Below are positions 38,948 to 51,211 of a DNA stretch of 64,000 bases, one piece after another. The first letter of the stretch is position 1. Each line of letters begins with the position of its first letter. The notes under the pieces were generated by a model. That model searched no databases. It was given only the letters and a program-made list of their open reading frames with translations, and was not told where the DNA came from. Both the position numbers and the translations under genes were made by a program. Source of the stretch: Apostichopus japonicus (taxonomy: Eukaryota > Echinodermata > Holothuroidea > Aspidochirotida > Stichopodidae); contig NC_092583.1 in NCBI RefSeq assembly GCF_037975245.1, positions 6,771,264 through 6,835,263 of the forward strand, read 5' to 3'.

Positions 38948-39314
38948 TTAGGCAGCTACAGTAGGCTGGCTGAGTGCACTGGTACTAAGCTATCGCTGTA
39001 TACAGTGTTTGACGAGCACGAAACTTTCTTGTACTGTTGTGCACCCATTCTCATCTGATATTTTGTTTACTGTCCGTGACGTATTGTTTACGGCTTTGAT
39101 CTCGGTTAGCATATTAGGCATATCTAGCTTTGGTAACATTGGCGGTTCCCCCCGTGACGTCATTATCTTACGGAATTAGCTTGGTTATTAACTTAATTAA
39201 AACAGCAAAGAAACAATTGTGGAACTCCAAATTTGGAATATAGGGTTTTGATATGTAGCTTTTCAATTTGTGTAAGTTTGAAGGAAATCTGTTACGTGTC
39301 ACTTGACCTTTAAG

Positions 39315-40512
39315 ATTATGCTCGCAAGAGAGGTCTTGCTGTAAGTTGTGTTCTTTTACAACTATATTCTATGCAGACGATCATGAACTGGAGTAAGCCT
39401 GAAATTTCAACAAACAATTCCTATTCACATTTCAGTACCGTTTTGAACGAGGAAGGAACAATGCTTATTAAGTCAAACACGTTAACTTCATGTGACTAAT
39501 CTTATTTAGGGATCTGAATGGCTGGAATTAGCACGGTTATTCGAAACCCGAAACAGGATTCATAGGGCTTTGAGTTTATGCAAGTATAGACTTGGGAAAC
39601 ACGGGGATCGGGAATTCGCCAACTACAAGACTTTGTTTAGTCCGCGGTGACTTGATGTGCTTATTGATCCTCTGAAACTGCGGTAGCTTGCGTGGATAGG
39701 CCCCCCCCCCCGCCCCAAATGACTGTGTTCCACACATATACAGAAGTGTGTATTTAGCTTAATACAAAATATTAGAATCATCTTTATAAATATCAATTTT
39801 GATCTATTAGCAGCCAACTTGATCACGTCGTTTACAATTGTTGCATTTTGAAAGACTGAATGGTAATGAGGAAGGGACGGTGACGAGGACGGGGTTTGGA
39901 TGTTTTTATAGCTTTTATATGTTCAATACAAGTCAACACTATGACATGGTCGACTCCATCAACAGCTATAATCACTCATATAAAACATAAGTTATAGGAG
40001 GCAATAGCATCCCTTTCATGGTCATGGCTACCCTCCCTTCACCGCCGCCCCTCCTTCCCATACCATTTGCCGGTACGTTACTGAACCATGAACTATAGAT
40101 CTCTATGACAATGAAATATAATTTGCATAAGTTTCCGATGACCAGAATAAACACAAAGTTTCCTCCTTCTTCTGCTGATTCGAAAAGAGGTATTTGCATC
40201 GACTCTCATATAGACTATGGGTTTGAAAATTAATCCAAAACGCATCCAGAACTCTGCTTTACTTTCACTTCATCACCTGACCAAAGTTATTCATGCAACT
40301 TATTTAATCTTGAAAAAACATCATGTTACAAAGTATTCTTTGAGCTGTTGTAAGTCTGAATCAAAAAGAAGGAATAAACCAAGGAGAACATGTGAACTAT
40401 AGAAACATTCTTTGCATTTCCTTTCAAGTCATTGTAAGATTAGAGATTACGTTGATCCAAGAATTATACTCCATGAAATGGGAGGAATGCTAAAAGGGAA
40501 ATCGTTCTTGTA
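39315..40512. other. no gene recognised
   Basis: AT-rich flank of the TTAA-bounded element up to the MITE at 40521; one C run near 39702. Confidence 0.35.
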
Positions 40513-40520
40513 AGAAATTC

Positions 40521-40894
40521 CAAGGGCGTAGGAACCGGGGGGGGGGGGCTGGGGGGCGCCAGCCCCCCAGTGAAAAATATGGGGGCGGAAGTATCGTTCC
40601 GCCCCCCCGCTCCGCAAGTCAGAAAACCCCTTTTTCATTTCCAAATGAGAAAAAAATCTCATTTGAAGCACCAAATTGCATCTAAGGCCAGGTGAAAATG
40701 CAAAATTCTTTACAAAATGGAGTGGGTGTTGAAGTGTGCTATATTGCACCAAATTGCATCTGAGGCCACCTGGAAATGCAAAAAAAAATCCAAAGGGGGA
40801 GGGGGACACCCCCTCCCCTTAGACCCCTCCCCCAGGCCGGCCATCAGTCTTCAGCCCCCCCCCCCCCACTCAAAAGTACCTTCCTACGCCACTG
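40521..40894. mobile_element. hAT-like MITE, 374 bp
   Basis: Ends CAAGGGCGTAGGAACC and, complemented, CAGTGGCGTAGGAAGG, flanked by the exact 8-bp repeat AGAAATTC (40513-40520 and 40895-40902). G and C runs inside both ends. It lacks the 95-base core found in the other elements and instead has a GCATCT...GGCCACCTGG-type internal repeat present twice (about 40677 and 40755). Confidence 0.85.
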
Positions 40895-41010
40895 AGAAAT
40901 TCCAACTGAAAATAAACACTCTATATTCTTTCTATGGATTTAAAATTAACGACATTAGATCGAAAGAAATTGTATAATACAACCGTGGCCCACCTCTTTT
41001 AAATCTTTCA

Positions 41011-41650
41011 ATCGGAGGGACAAACTAAAACGAATGACAGCGAATGACCGAATGACAATTGACTTTGTACAGGGTTAATTATCACTTGCGAATGACAGCG
41101 AATGACAGCGAATGACAGCGAATGACAACGAATGACAACGAAGGACAGTGTTGAGTGGAGATAGAATGATTAACGGAGTGGAGTTATTAGTTTTCTGCGC
41201 AAAAATGATTTGCGGAAAATCGCATGTTGCGTGGTTGTAGGGTTTTGGTGTAATTTACGGATAGAAACCACAGGGAAAGTTTTTGTGTGAGAATGCGCTT
41301 GAGTGCTGTGCTTTTTACCCCTGTAGATTTATATAAGAAAGATAACTGAAGCCGTTTCAAGATTATAGTATTGTTAGTTTCTAACAATTAATATCGAAAA
41401 AATGACGTTAAATTTACTTTTTAAAATCAGACTTACAATTTCGCTTGCTGTAAGGTGCGTTTTTATCTTGTCCGTACTATACTAGATCTAGATACCCACG
41501 AAGTCTGAACTGTGATATCCAGTTGAAGCAAATGTCTGTGCTGTCATTACTGTCATTCGTTTTAGTTAACGCAATTTTTTAGTGTGTACAACATATTGTC
41601 ATTCGTTACGTGTAACGCAATTGTCATTCGTTTTAGTAACACCCCAATCG
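41011..41650. mobile_element. inverted-repeat element rich in GAATGAC units
   Basis: Left part carries ACTAAAACGAATGACAG and then iterated CGAATGACAG units (about 41025-41150). The right part carries the complements CTGTCATTCGTTTTAGT and TGTCATTCGTTTTAGTAAC (about 41550-41642). Opposed, iterated termini suggest a foldback-type or small TIR element of about 0.6 kb. Exact ends and target duplication not resolved. Confidence 0.5.
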
Positions 41651-42264
41651 CATGAACTACGATTGGCAGAGGCTAACTAGTAGTAGGGGATTCTCGCTAG
41701 CAGGGATTCTCCCATTGTGCGAATGAGTGTAGGGTAAACTAACGTACGTAACCATGGTATTAAAAACTGGTTAGCAGACGTTCTCTGATATCTTCTCTCC
41801 CCCATACACACCCTCCCCTCCCCGTCTCTTCTCTCTCTCTCTCTCTGTACAACTATTCATGTCAGTAGGCAAAAAGTATGTCCTAAATGTGAACTAACGG
41901 AAATATGATTGTTGTTGGTTTGTTGCTTACTCTGAGATATAATGACAGCTTGTATCATTCTTGGCCCTTTTTTCTGCTCAGAAAATTGCTCGTTTCCGAA
42001 ATCAAACATGGATACAGGTACTTAGTACCACCCTAGGGAACCGGTCATGACTTGGATACTTTCGCCGAGTTGATAAAAAAAACACCAAATTGTATATCAG
42101 CAGCATATAATCAGTCCCTACGTACTAATGTCAACATGTTTATATATAGGACGTATCATCGTTGTGTTAACACAACTGACGAAAGCGTAGGCAGTAACTC
42201 CTGCCCATCATATTTCCATACGATAGTAATATACTATGGAATTGCGGAGTAAATTTCAGCACGG
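41651..42264. other. no gene recognised
   Basis: Contains a pyrimidine CT repeat near 41827-41847. No exon supported. Confidence 0.35.
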
Positions 42265-42801
42265 GTTACACATGGGGTCAAAAATTACAGCCCATTTTCA
42301 CAGTAGTTAATAGAATACAGACGGGCTGTGTAGAAATATATTTTTAACTGCGGGAAGTAGCTCATGAAATCACCATGTTAGTTAGTCTGATAGTTCGTAA
42401 CAAAAGAACGTGCTATTAGCAACGCGTCCGTGCTATAGATTGTATTTAGGTTTTTTTTTCAATTTTTTTTTTCAAGCATGTTGTCACAAAATGCTTGAAA
42501 AACTAAATGAAATCCAGTCTAAAACATATAGTTTTGTCTATTTTTGTTAACGTTTATATCTTTCCTCAGTTTAATCAATTGTTGCTTCTGGAAAATTATT
42601 TTTGTGTCATTTTTAAAGGATTATTGTAACCTACAGAATTGAGAAATATAGCACCATTTTGCATCTTAACTTCAAAAACTTTCAGCGGGGAGGGACCCCT
42701 TCCCCAGAACGGCGATCACTATGTAAGTAGCATATCAATGAATAATGGGCCGGTCTAGATGGAAAATGCCCGGGCCGGTTTTACGACCCAGTCCGTCCCT
42801 G
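42265..42801 (+). repeat. dispersed repeat copy ending CAGTCCGTCCCTG
   Basis: Shares about 340 bases with 31070-31390 and then continues through GGGCCGG-rich sequence to CCCAGTCCGTCCCTG at 42801, the complement of the start seen at 30994. The left end is missing. Confidence 0.65.
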
Positions 42802-43969
42802 CCTAAACGCTTCTGATCCCTTTTGATCATCACGATGTTGCGTCAAAGTAGCACAAAGCTACAGTGCACTTGACGCATCATGTTGACATTTGTTTCATCT
42901 CTGTGCTACCGCGTTGTTTTTCGCTCTCATAACTATTGTTCAACACATTTTCCGTGATCTGATGAAAAAAACGGCACAGAAAGGAAACTGGTTCGATCTT
43001 TCAGTTACCCTAAAACCTACTTGCTGTGAAACGACTTCAACCTCATTTAATTTCTGTGGACGTAAACTTGGTAAATTAGTATAAACATGGCCATATTTTG
43101 TTTTCTATATTTTGATTTGAAAACTTCACTAATATACTATATATTTTATATTGGTACCATTTTTGCGAAACTTACTCAAATATTAAGCCGAAGGCTACCG
43201 TACAGTACTTGTGCGGTCATATTATATATATTTAATAAAAAGATAACATTGTATAAAGTAAAATTTTGGGGTTTTCCACCTCACTTCTGCAATAATATAG
43301 GATAAATGAATGTAATTGTCGCTGCTGAACAATGGCATCTAGGCCTAAGCAATTTCTGCAACATCTTCATATTCCTATTGCAGGTACAAACCTGATTATA
43401 TAAAAATCAACCATATAAAGCTAAGTGTTTCTGCAATACAGGTGTACTAAGATGAAGCTGATCATTTACCTACATTATACATATTCCCAATCAAACAGTA
43501 TCCAAGCCAAACAATATCATCAAGATGCAACCTGTGCATTGAGTGAGAATCAGAAAGTTCTTAGAGCTCATAATCATGTATTGCCACTATTGGTATACAT
43601 TTTTCAAAACTCAATTTGGCAAAAACCATGGCAGTCAATTCACCTTTCAACTATTTCACAGGAATGGGTGGCATCGTTACCTTCTTACCAGGTTGCCTCG
43701 TCATTTTGGCAATACTCATCTAAACTGAGAAGGTTTGAGCCAAATTGATCCATGAACACCTCAACTCAGTGTCCATATATCTATATTGTATTCTTTGTAA
43801 TCTCTGCACCATTTACAACAAAGCGTGACCTTTTGCTCTAGACATTTGGTATTTTAATATATTAAATATTTAATATTTAGCTTCAGTAATCAGTATCCAT
43901 AACAATGTTTGGAATCATGATTGAGTCATCCACAATTAGAATATAATTTTTATTTTTTATTTTGAACAG
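42802..43969 (+). other. upstream side of CWC25; first exon not found
   Basis: Should be intron or promoter of CWC25. No frame with the family's N-terminal block was found; several short open frames have no family resemblance. Confidence 0.35.
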
Positions 43970-46900
43970 TACATTGAAAACGATGGATTGGATGTACAAG
44001 GCTAACGATAAAGGTGTCAACTCAGAGGACTACCTTTTAGGCAAGGAGGTAGATTCAGCCATCTTAGATGCACAGAAAGAAGAGCAACTTGAAGAACAGG
44101 TTGGTTCAAGCACATGCAAAAAAGAGATTTATTGTTGTTTTCTCATGCGAGCCATTAAACTTGAATCGAACATGAAAAAGTACTTAAGAATCTTTCAACT
44201 TTCAAATAATTATATGTTCTGTATGACATTGAATTGTTTAGTTGTACCAAGGTTATTTTGTATGAGGATTATAGTTTAGTTTAGAGACCCAAGGATCAGG
44301 AAGCCTTACAGTAGCTTATCTGAGACCCTATCCGTGTTAGATCAAGGATGAACACCGGCTTATTTCAAGCCTTCTCTTTTCGATAAGTGTTCAGAGGATC
44401 ACGAGGCAGGGGTGTGAATTCGCTCCCATTCCTGCTCCCGGGACTGCCATTTAACGTCCCAATCCGGTGGACGAGAGTGTATACCCCAGCATCTGACCAC
44501 TTTCTCAAATACTGAGGTAGGCAAAGGCCCCCCATTCGACATCACTGCAGTGCAGCCATGACGAACAAAATTGTTTCGAAACCAAGTGAAGAACAGAAAC
44601 AAACCCCTTTTCCCAAGTATAGTACTACTGTCAATTGTACAGATAGCAGCTGCTGAAGCTATTGTACATGATCTTTCACGTATACTGTGGTTTCTTTAAC
44701 ATTGCTTCACCATTGTCACAGCCCATAACACCACCAATATCCACCTGCAAGTCACTTATTTTGCAATGCTGTAACACTGCATGGTTTGAGCTTTGAGTCA
44801 GTTGACAATCCAGGTAAAAAGTTATAATGATTTTTGATTTGTTCTTTACCTGTTTGGAAGAATATTCCATATGAGAACAAAAAGTGAATCGCTCCTTAAG
44901 CAACAAGTAAAATATCAAATAACAGCTTAAAACAGAACCAGATATGCTCACTTAAAGCTGCATTGATGTGTTTTCTTTGACAGGGTTCCTCTGCTACAGT
45001 AGACATGGCCAACAAGATTAGAGAAGATCCTTTGTTTGCAATTAAGTGAGTATATATTTTTTTTCTGTTCCTCTTTCTCCTTGAAAGAACAGGACACATA
45101 TGGTTAGCATTGTGTTTGGTATCATTATTATTATTTTCTGTACAAGTGAGAAGTACAGTGTAGAGGTGGTGTTGGTAAACATCCAAAAGTCAAAAGTAAT
45201 CACAGAGCAGCTGTTTGTTACACTTTTTGGTTTAAGAAATTTGTAACTTCTTAACACATTTCCTGCATTACTTTTCTTGCATTAAAAGAGAACCTCCTTT
45301 TCACAATTTTTCATCCTCTCTCCGTGGTCCATATTTTTTTGTCTGGCACTTCTCAGTCTCCTTTCTGCCAAACCATTCGAACAATCTAACATTTGTCACA
45401 TACGTAGTTAAAAGGTTACTTACCTGTGATCCCTAGTTGATCACTAGAGGTATATATACAATTTTGTTTGTAGTTATAAGATCTTGAAACATTTTCCCAA
45501 CTAGCACATAGAGTTTGATACACAATGTCATTGTACCATTGATCATGTAAACAGTGTAGATCCAAGCATGAAGACCCACTGGAGAAGTCATTATCAATTC
45601 AACCAAAGTGAGCAAACCTTATTAGAACTTTTGCAGTTTTTCTTGAGGAAACCTAGGCCTTTGTACTTGGTTATCTAAAGAGCAAACTATCTTGTGCATA
45701 GGGTTGTACATGAAGTGGTTGTGCCACATGGAAGCTCATGGTACTTCCATGCACCCAAATAAAGATTAAACATATTGAACTATTATCTCTCTGTTTGTTA
45801 TCATTTTCACAGGCAAAAGGAAGCCAACAAGAGGAAAGCTCTGCTTGAGAATCCAATCCGACTAAAACAATTGCAACATATGGTGAGACTGATGTTTTGT
45901 TTTGTCGAAATACTGCTGGGTGTTAATCAATAGAACTGTCCGTAGAGCACTTTGAAATTATGTGATTATTGTTATTGTCATCAAAAAATCACTTTTCAGT
46001 TGTCATTGTTAAACTTTTGGTATTTTCCAATGGCCGACACTACTGTTTGATGCCATATTGGTGTGCTTACTAGCGTCTTCTGTGTATTGGCTTTTAGATA
46101 CACATATTTAGGTAGAAGACATAGGAAACACAAAAATCAAATAAATGATTAAATATTAACCGTTTATCTGTGGATTTATTTGTTGAAATGATTGACAGAA
46201 TAGTTTAGAATAGTCCTGTAACTCATCTCCATACATCAGCTCATTCTCCTTCATAAAAGTAATTACTGTACTAATCCTTTCAGTATGTTGGCGCTGATGT
46301 TATGCGGTTGTTATGTGATTCTTAATATAATATTAATTAATAACAAGCTTAATGTACATCATTAATATAGAGCTTCAGTTGCCCTCAGTATGGGAACTTT
46401 TCACAAAACATTGATTATTCTTTTAGTATTTGTCATTAATTTGTCATTTGTTATTTGTCATTAACAAGTTATTAGCGGTCTGGCAACATACAGTATTTTG
46501 TCGATTAGAATGTGACTTGTAATGTGTTTGTAATGCTACTTGTTTATACGAGTTAATACTCTTTCCTGCTCTTGTATGTAAGGCTTTGCTGTGCAAACCA
46601 ATGGATGCTATATTTAATTCATCAAATCAGCTGGCTTAAAACTCAAATTACAAGACAGATTGACTTCTGCATGCAGGTTGACTAGTCTATTGTTGTCACA
46701 ATTCCAGATATAATTTTTTCCAACAGGTTGTAATAACCATAAAATACCTGTTATAGAAATGACAAATTTTCCGCCATTGTACATAGGCAAAGTAAATCAA
46801 GCCAAGCGTTTATAAGTTATGAAATTATTGCTAATCATTTCACTTGTTTGAAATGTACCAAACTTATGTAAAACTAAATTCTATAACAATTTATATTTAA

Positions 46901-47027
46901 ATATCTGAGTATTTGGGTAGCACAGCAGTTTTGTCTTGTACTATGTTTACTGTTTTTTGCCTGTCGCACTGTTTGTGTCACTGCGCCAAGAGCATCTTTT
47001 TTGACCGATACCGGCGCATTATAAATG

Positions 47028-47074
<47 letters not shown>

Positions 47075-50000
47075 GTAGTGTAATCTTTGAAATATTTGGC
47101 AAAATGAAATTATCAAGAAACTGAAAGAAAGATTGTTTTTTTTTTTACAGCTTCAGTCTCAGGTAGGTGCAAAATCAAAGAAATCAAAGAAAAAAGAAAA
47201 GAAAAGTAAAAGAGAGAAGAAGAGACATAAGAAGTCCAGACACGAATCGAGTGACAGCAGCGAAGATTCAGACGATGACCTTGATGCTAAACTGATGGAA
47301 AAACTCAAAAGTCAAGCTCTCAAGGGTCGAGAATCGGAAGTTCAAGCTGCCTTGAAGGATTCACGATATGGATTGATCGTGAGTCTCATGCCCTTGTGTG
47401 TAGTTAGTTTTTGTACAATTACCTGGCATTATATGTGCAGTTTTGTCTTTGTTTCTTTCCTTAAGTTTGTTGTTCGTTGCTCAAATGAAACGGGGATGTA
47501 ATCGTTGGTTAGAACATGGTATGCACAGTAACGTGGCTTCTGGCTGGCACCCTGCCAAGAAAAGGTTTATAGAGGGATTAGTATTAACAAGTGTGTGGTC
47601 TAGTGTACTCTGTGAGTGTACCTAGTCCATTCCCCCAAAATTATTTAAGCCAACACAGTTCAAACATCCTTGTAGTTGATTCTACGTCATTTATCAATAA
47701 TATTTGATGATCTAATCAAAACATAATTCATTAGCTTTACTAGCCAAGTTTCATATGAAAGTTATGAATTTAAAATAAAAAAGATTGAAATTATTTAATT
47801 TCCTTTTTTATATGATTAAAGAAATGCTGATTTGAAAGAGTTTCAAGCTGACAAATTGTGCAAATTAAATCAATTTTAATTACTTCATTAGTAATTGCCT
47901 AGCAGTTACAAGCACTGGTGACATGCTTCCATTTAGAAGCAAGTATGGTAAATATTTCGCGACAACCCCACAAGCTTCCTTAAAGGCTAAGCTTGCCCTT
48001 TGTAATTATTGGTCCAATATTTATATCTTCTTTAGGCGGGAAAATCTAAAGCAAAGTCAGATTCTAGAAGACGAGGTGGAAGCGATGATGAGAGAAATGA
48101 GGACACTCCCTTCCAGAGGACTGGACAAGGTGAAGACAGAGATAGACAGAGGCAGGAGTCACATACGGACAGACAAAGAGATGACCACAGGAAAAGAAGG
48201 TACATTGATGAAGACCGGAGCGGTAGGAGGAATGATGATGGTGAGCGACGAAGAGAAAGAGGAGAGGACAGGAGTAGGGGAGAGGACAGGAGTAGGGACA
48301 GAGGAGACGACAGGAGAGGGGACAGAGGAGAGGAGAGGAGTAGCAAAAGGGGAAAGGATAGGAGATATCAGAGGCAGTCTGAGAGGTCAAGAAGCAGGTC
48401 ACCAGCGAGAAAAGAAAAGAAAAAAGCAAGGTACAAACACAAAAACACAATTTTTTCATCAATCTTTAAGCTACAGTTTGGGTTGAATATTTCTCAACTT
48501 GGTACTTTAAGCCCTCCATCATTAGAAGAAAATTATAGGCAAACATAATAGTCTAAACTGCCAGCGCAAATGATAAAACAAGACATATTTCTTCATAGGT
48601 TGGTATCAGATGTACTTTATGGAACACAAAAGTTTCTGTTGTTTATTGAAATGTAAAAACAATTAACTGTTATTAACTTGGCAAGGAGGTGTCATATAGT
48701 GGCAACCACACAGATTTCTCTGTTACTGTGAGAGGTCCCCAAGTATATATGTGTCAATATTTCATGGCTTATCCTGAATTCTACAAATTACAACCAAGTA
48801 CAAGTTGCACCTCTTTAGAAAAGAACATCAAGCAAAGTACATGTGGAAAGATTCAGTCAAAATCAAATGTAAATTGCTCGTGGTTGAAGAGGAAAAACTT
48901 GACATAATTTCTTCTTTTTTTTTCTTCAGAAGAGGAGAATGTAACTTTGTAATTAATAAAGATGAGAGACTGATAAAACAAAATGCAAATCAAATATATT
49001 AAATAGTTATTTTCTTCTGGTAATTTGAGCAATGAATGACCTTCCCCTTTGTCATTACATTCAAAGTGTTCCGTGCATCACTTATTTTAGCTATTACTTC
49101 TCTGTGTAGGTTTGGAAGTATTTACTCCAAATGTTTTGACTTGCACTGCTCAAAATTTTTTACTGAGTTAATATCAGAACCATTTTCTGTTTTCAATTTT
49201 GTTTACTACAATGTTGTTTTTTCTTTTCTGTTCACTCTGATATTGAAATGACAATGGATTAAGTTTTTTTCTTTGTCTTTAGCCAATTGAGTGAAGCCGA
49301 ATTGGAACAAAGAAGAAAGGAAATGATGAACAATGCTGTATGGCGAGATGAACAAAGGAAATCCAGAGTTGAACAGTATAAGGTAATCCTGCCATTCTTT
49401 CTTTCGTAGAGACAAAATACGACTGTATGAAAACGTCTTGATGTTCTTAAATGGCAGAGGTTCAAACAGTAACAATACATTTGAAAAAATGTCTTTGAAA
49501 GTGGCATTTCTTGGTACTTTTTTTTGGCATGGTACAGTATCGAACAAACATATACTCTAGAGGAAATACAGTAAATTCCCTGATATACATTTAGAGTCAT
49601 ATTCATAGAATATGAGAGTGATAATGTTTGAAAGTTACCATGGCACGAAATCATAGATATCACTTACCAATCTCTTTGTCAGTTTTCCTATTAAGATAAA
49701 TAGTATAGTATAACATATAGTAAAGTGTAGTTTAGTATGTAGTATAGTATATTTAGTATTGTAAATAGTATAGAATATAGTATAATATTTAGTATAGTAT
49801 GTAGTATAGTATATAGTATAATAATTTGTACATAGTATTGTTTATAGTATCATATATAGTATAGTGTAGTCTATGGTAGAGTATAAGCTTGCGTTTACAT
49901 CCTGGACCCGAACTACATCTAGAACACTCACCCGTTTAGTGTTAACGGAAAAAAAGGCTTTTTCACGATTGGTATTTTTTGAAAATCTCAATTGCATTCC

Positions 50001-51211
50001 ATGTTTGTGCCTCAGTTATTTTAGGCATGTTTTAAAGGGAATAATAAATTAGCCAGAACTGAATACTTATTTCAAAGAAAAACAAGCAGTTTGACAATTG
50101 TAATAAATCTCTCTTAATATGTCCTATGTAGATTGAAGCTGCCAAGGAAGATGAAATGGAGAGGAAAAAATCCAGAAAAGCTGACTTTTTTAAGTAAGTA
50201 AACCCTCTGCACTGGGAGGAACACATTTACATTTATTATGGTCAGAAAATTCACATTAATAGTTGTGTAAAAAAGGCTTGATATTTCAATACAAAGTGTG
50301 CTCTCTATTGAAATTGTATCAATGTTTGATTCCATAATTTAAAGATTTATAGATAACATATGTGACACATACCTGAATGTTTCAAATTTGCACTAAGGAG
50401 AAACTCATTAGTTGTTAGGGAATCATCAAAGTTTTATATTTTTGGCTTCACAACTTCCATGATCACATTAAAGGCAACAATGTGCAGGAAGACAGTAAAA
50501 CATTATCATCTTCATTTTCTAGATTTTGACCGAACCCTATGGAAAAAACCACATCAATGTTTATATACATATAATCCTGTCAAGTTTGCTGTTCATTTCA
50601 TTCTTGAGGAAAGTTTTGTTTGTGATACTGTAATACCAAACAGGTTGTGGTTAAATATAAGTGTTAATAACTTTCATATCTGTAGGAATGTTGGTGGTTG
50701 GAAAAAATATCTTTTACCATAAAAATTGTATTTCTATTTGAGGAGGTATACATGCCAAGCCATTCTTTTAAATCATACCATGTTTTAAATTTGGTGGGAT
50801 TTTGCTCAAAATTATCTGTTTACTAGAAGTGGCAGATTTTCATATAAGCTGTGAAGATCTTGTGAAGCGGTTTTTACTGGAGTAAAAAAGAAAGGGAGAA
50901 AAATGTTATTTGAACTCATTTTATTTATTTTATACTGATAAGGAAAATATGTAAGAATTTTGAAAGACAGGAGAGCAAAGAACTGGCTTTGTTGTTTGAA
51001 ACTTTATTGATAGTTTCCCTGTCATTTATATGTTGTTATATTGCTGATGCATAATTAATAACTGATAGTTTTAATATATTTTATCTCTTCCGCCAATTTC
51101 AGCCCTCTGAAAGTTTCGAGCCAGAGTACCGTAGAAGATAGAATCAAGCGTAACATCCATAACATTCAGAGGACCAAAGCAGATCTGGACAAAAATTTCG
51201 CAAAGAGATGA
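43970..51211 (+). CDS. CWC25: CWC25-like spliceosome-associated protein (5'-partial, 8 exons)
   Basis: CWC25 is a nuclear factor that joins the activated spliceosome and promotes the first step of splicing. Eight coding exons keep one frame: 43970-44099, 44984-45045, 45813-45882, 47151-47378, 48036-48430, 49283-49382, 50132-50193 and 51103-51211 (stop TGA), about 384 residues. All introns are GT/AG. Family landmarks in order: a DWMY block and YLLGK in the first exon; MANKIREDPLFAI; an ENPIRLKQL segment; a lysine-rich stretch followed by acidic SSDSSEDSDDD; a long Arg/Glu/Asp/Ser-rich RS-like exon; the LSEAELEQRRKEMM block; and the C-terminus DRIKRNIHNIQRT followed by LDKNFAKR. These blocks and their order match animal CWC25. 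The exon at 43970 starts in phase 2, so upstream coding exon(s) must exist. The N-terminal block with the family's KKSWHP and KVWKAEQ motifs was not found upstream. The donor at 44100 (GTTGGT) is weak. Confidence 0.93.
44395..44600. repeat. interspersed-repeat-like block in CWC25 intron
   Basis: Lies in the first visible intron of CWC25. It contains TTTAACGTCCCAATCCGGTGG followed by GAC, with a GTCC...GGAC dyad, then a stretch ending CCACTTTCTCAAA. I recognise the motif style from dispersed invertebrate repeats but cannot name the family. Confidence 0.3.
47029..47073 (+). repeat. ATT microsatellite in a CWC25 intron
   Basis: About 15 ATT units shortly upstream of the exon at 47151. Confidence 0.95.
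49688..49885 (+). repeat. TAGTATAG-type simple repeat in a CWC25 intron
   Basis: About 200 bases of imperfect AGTATAGTAT units between the exons at 49382 and 50132. Confidence 0.8.

Larger units (their letters stand above)
33156..39309. mobile_element. 6.15-kb TTAA-flanked DNA transposon, Kolobok-like
   Basis: The left end reads TTAA then AGGTCAAGCGACACGTAA (33152 on). The right end, on the other strand, reads TTAA then AGGTCAAGTGACACGTAA (TTAA at 39310-39313). The termini are therefore inverted repeats with one mismatch in the first 18 bases, each abutting TTAA, as expected for a TTAA target duplication. A second inverted pair lies further in: GTGACGTCACGGGGGGA at 33296-33312 against TCCCCCCGTGACGTCAT at 39147-39163. 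Inside are a decayed P2X7-tail-like gene (+) and a THAP-like exon (-). TTAA duplication plus a THAP domain is the Kolobok pattern; piggyBac also uses TTAA but lacks THAP. The superfamily call is inference; the boundaries are directly visible. Confidence 0.75.

Noticed and set aside
48032-48462. Long antisense frames over the CWC25 RS-like exon
   Set aside because: Shadows of the purine-rich coding exon; no independent support.
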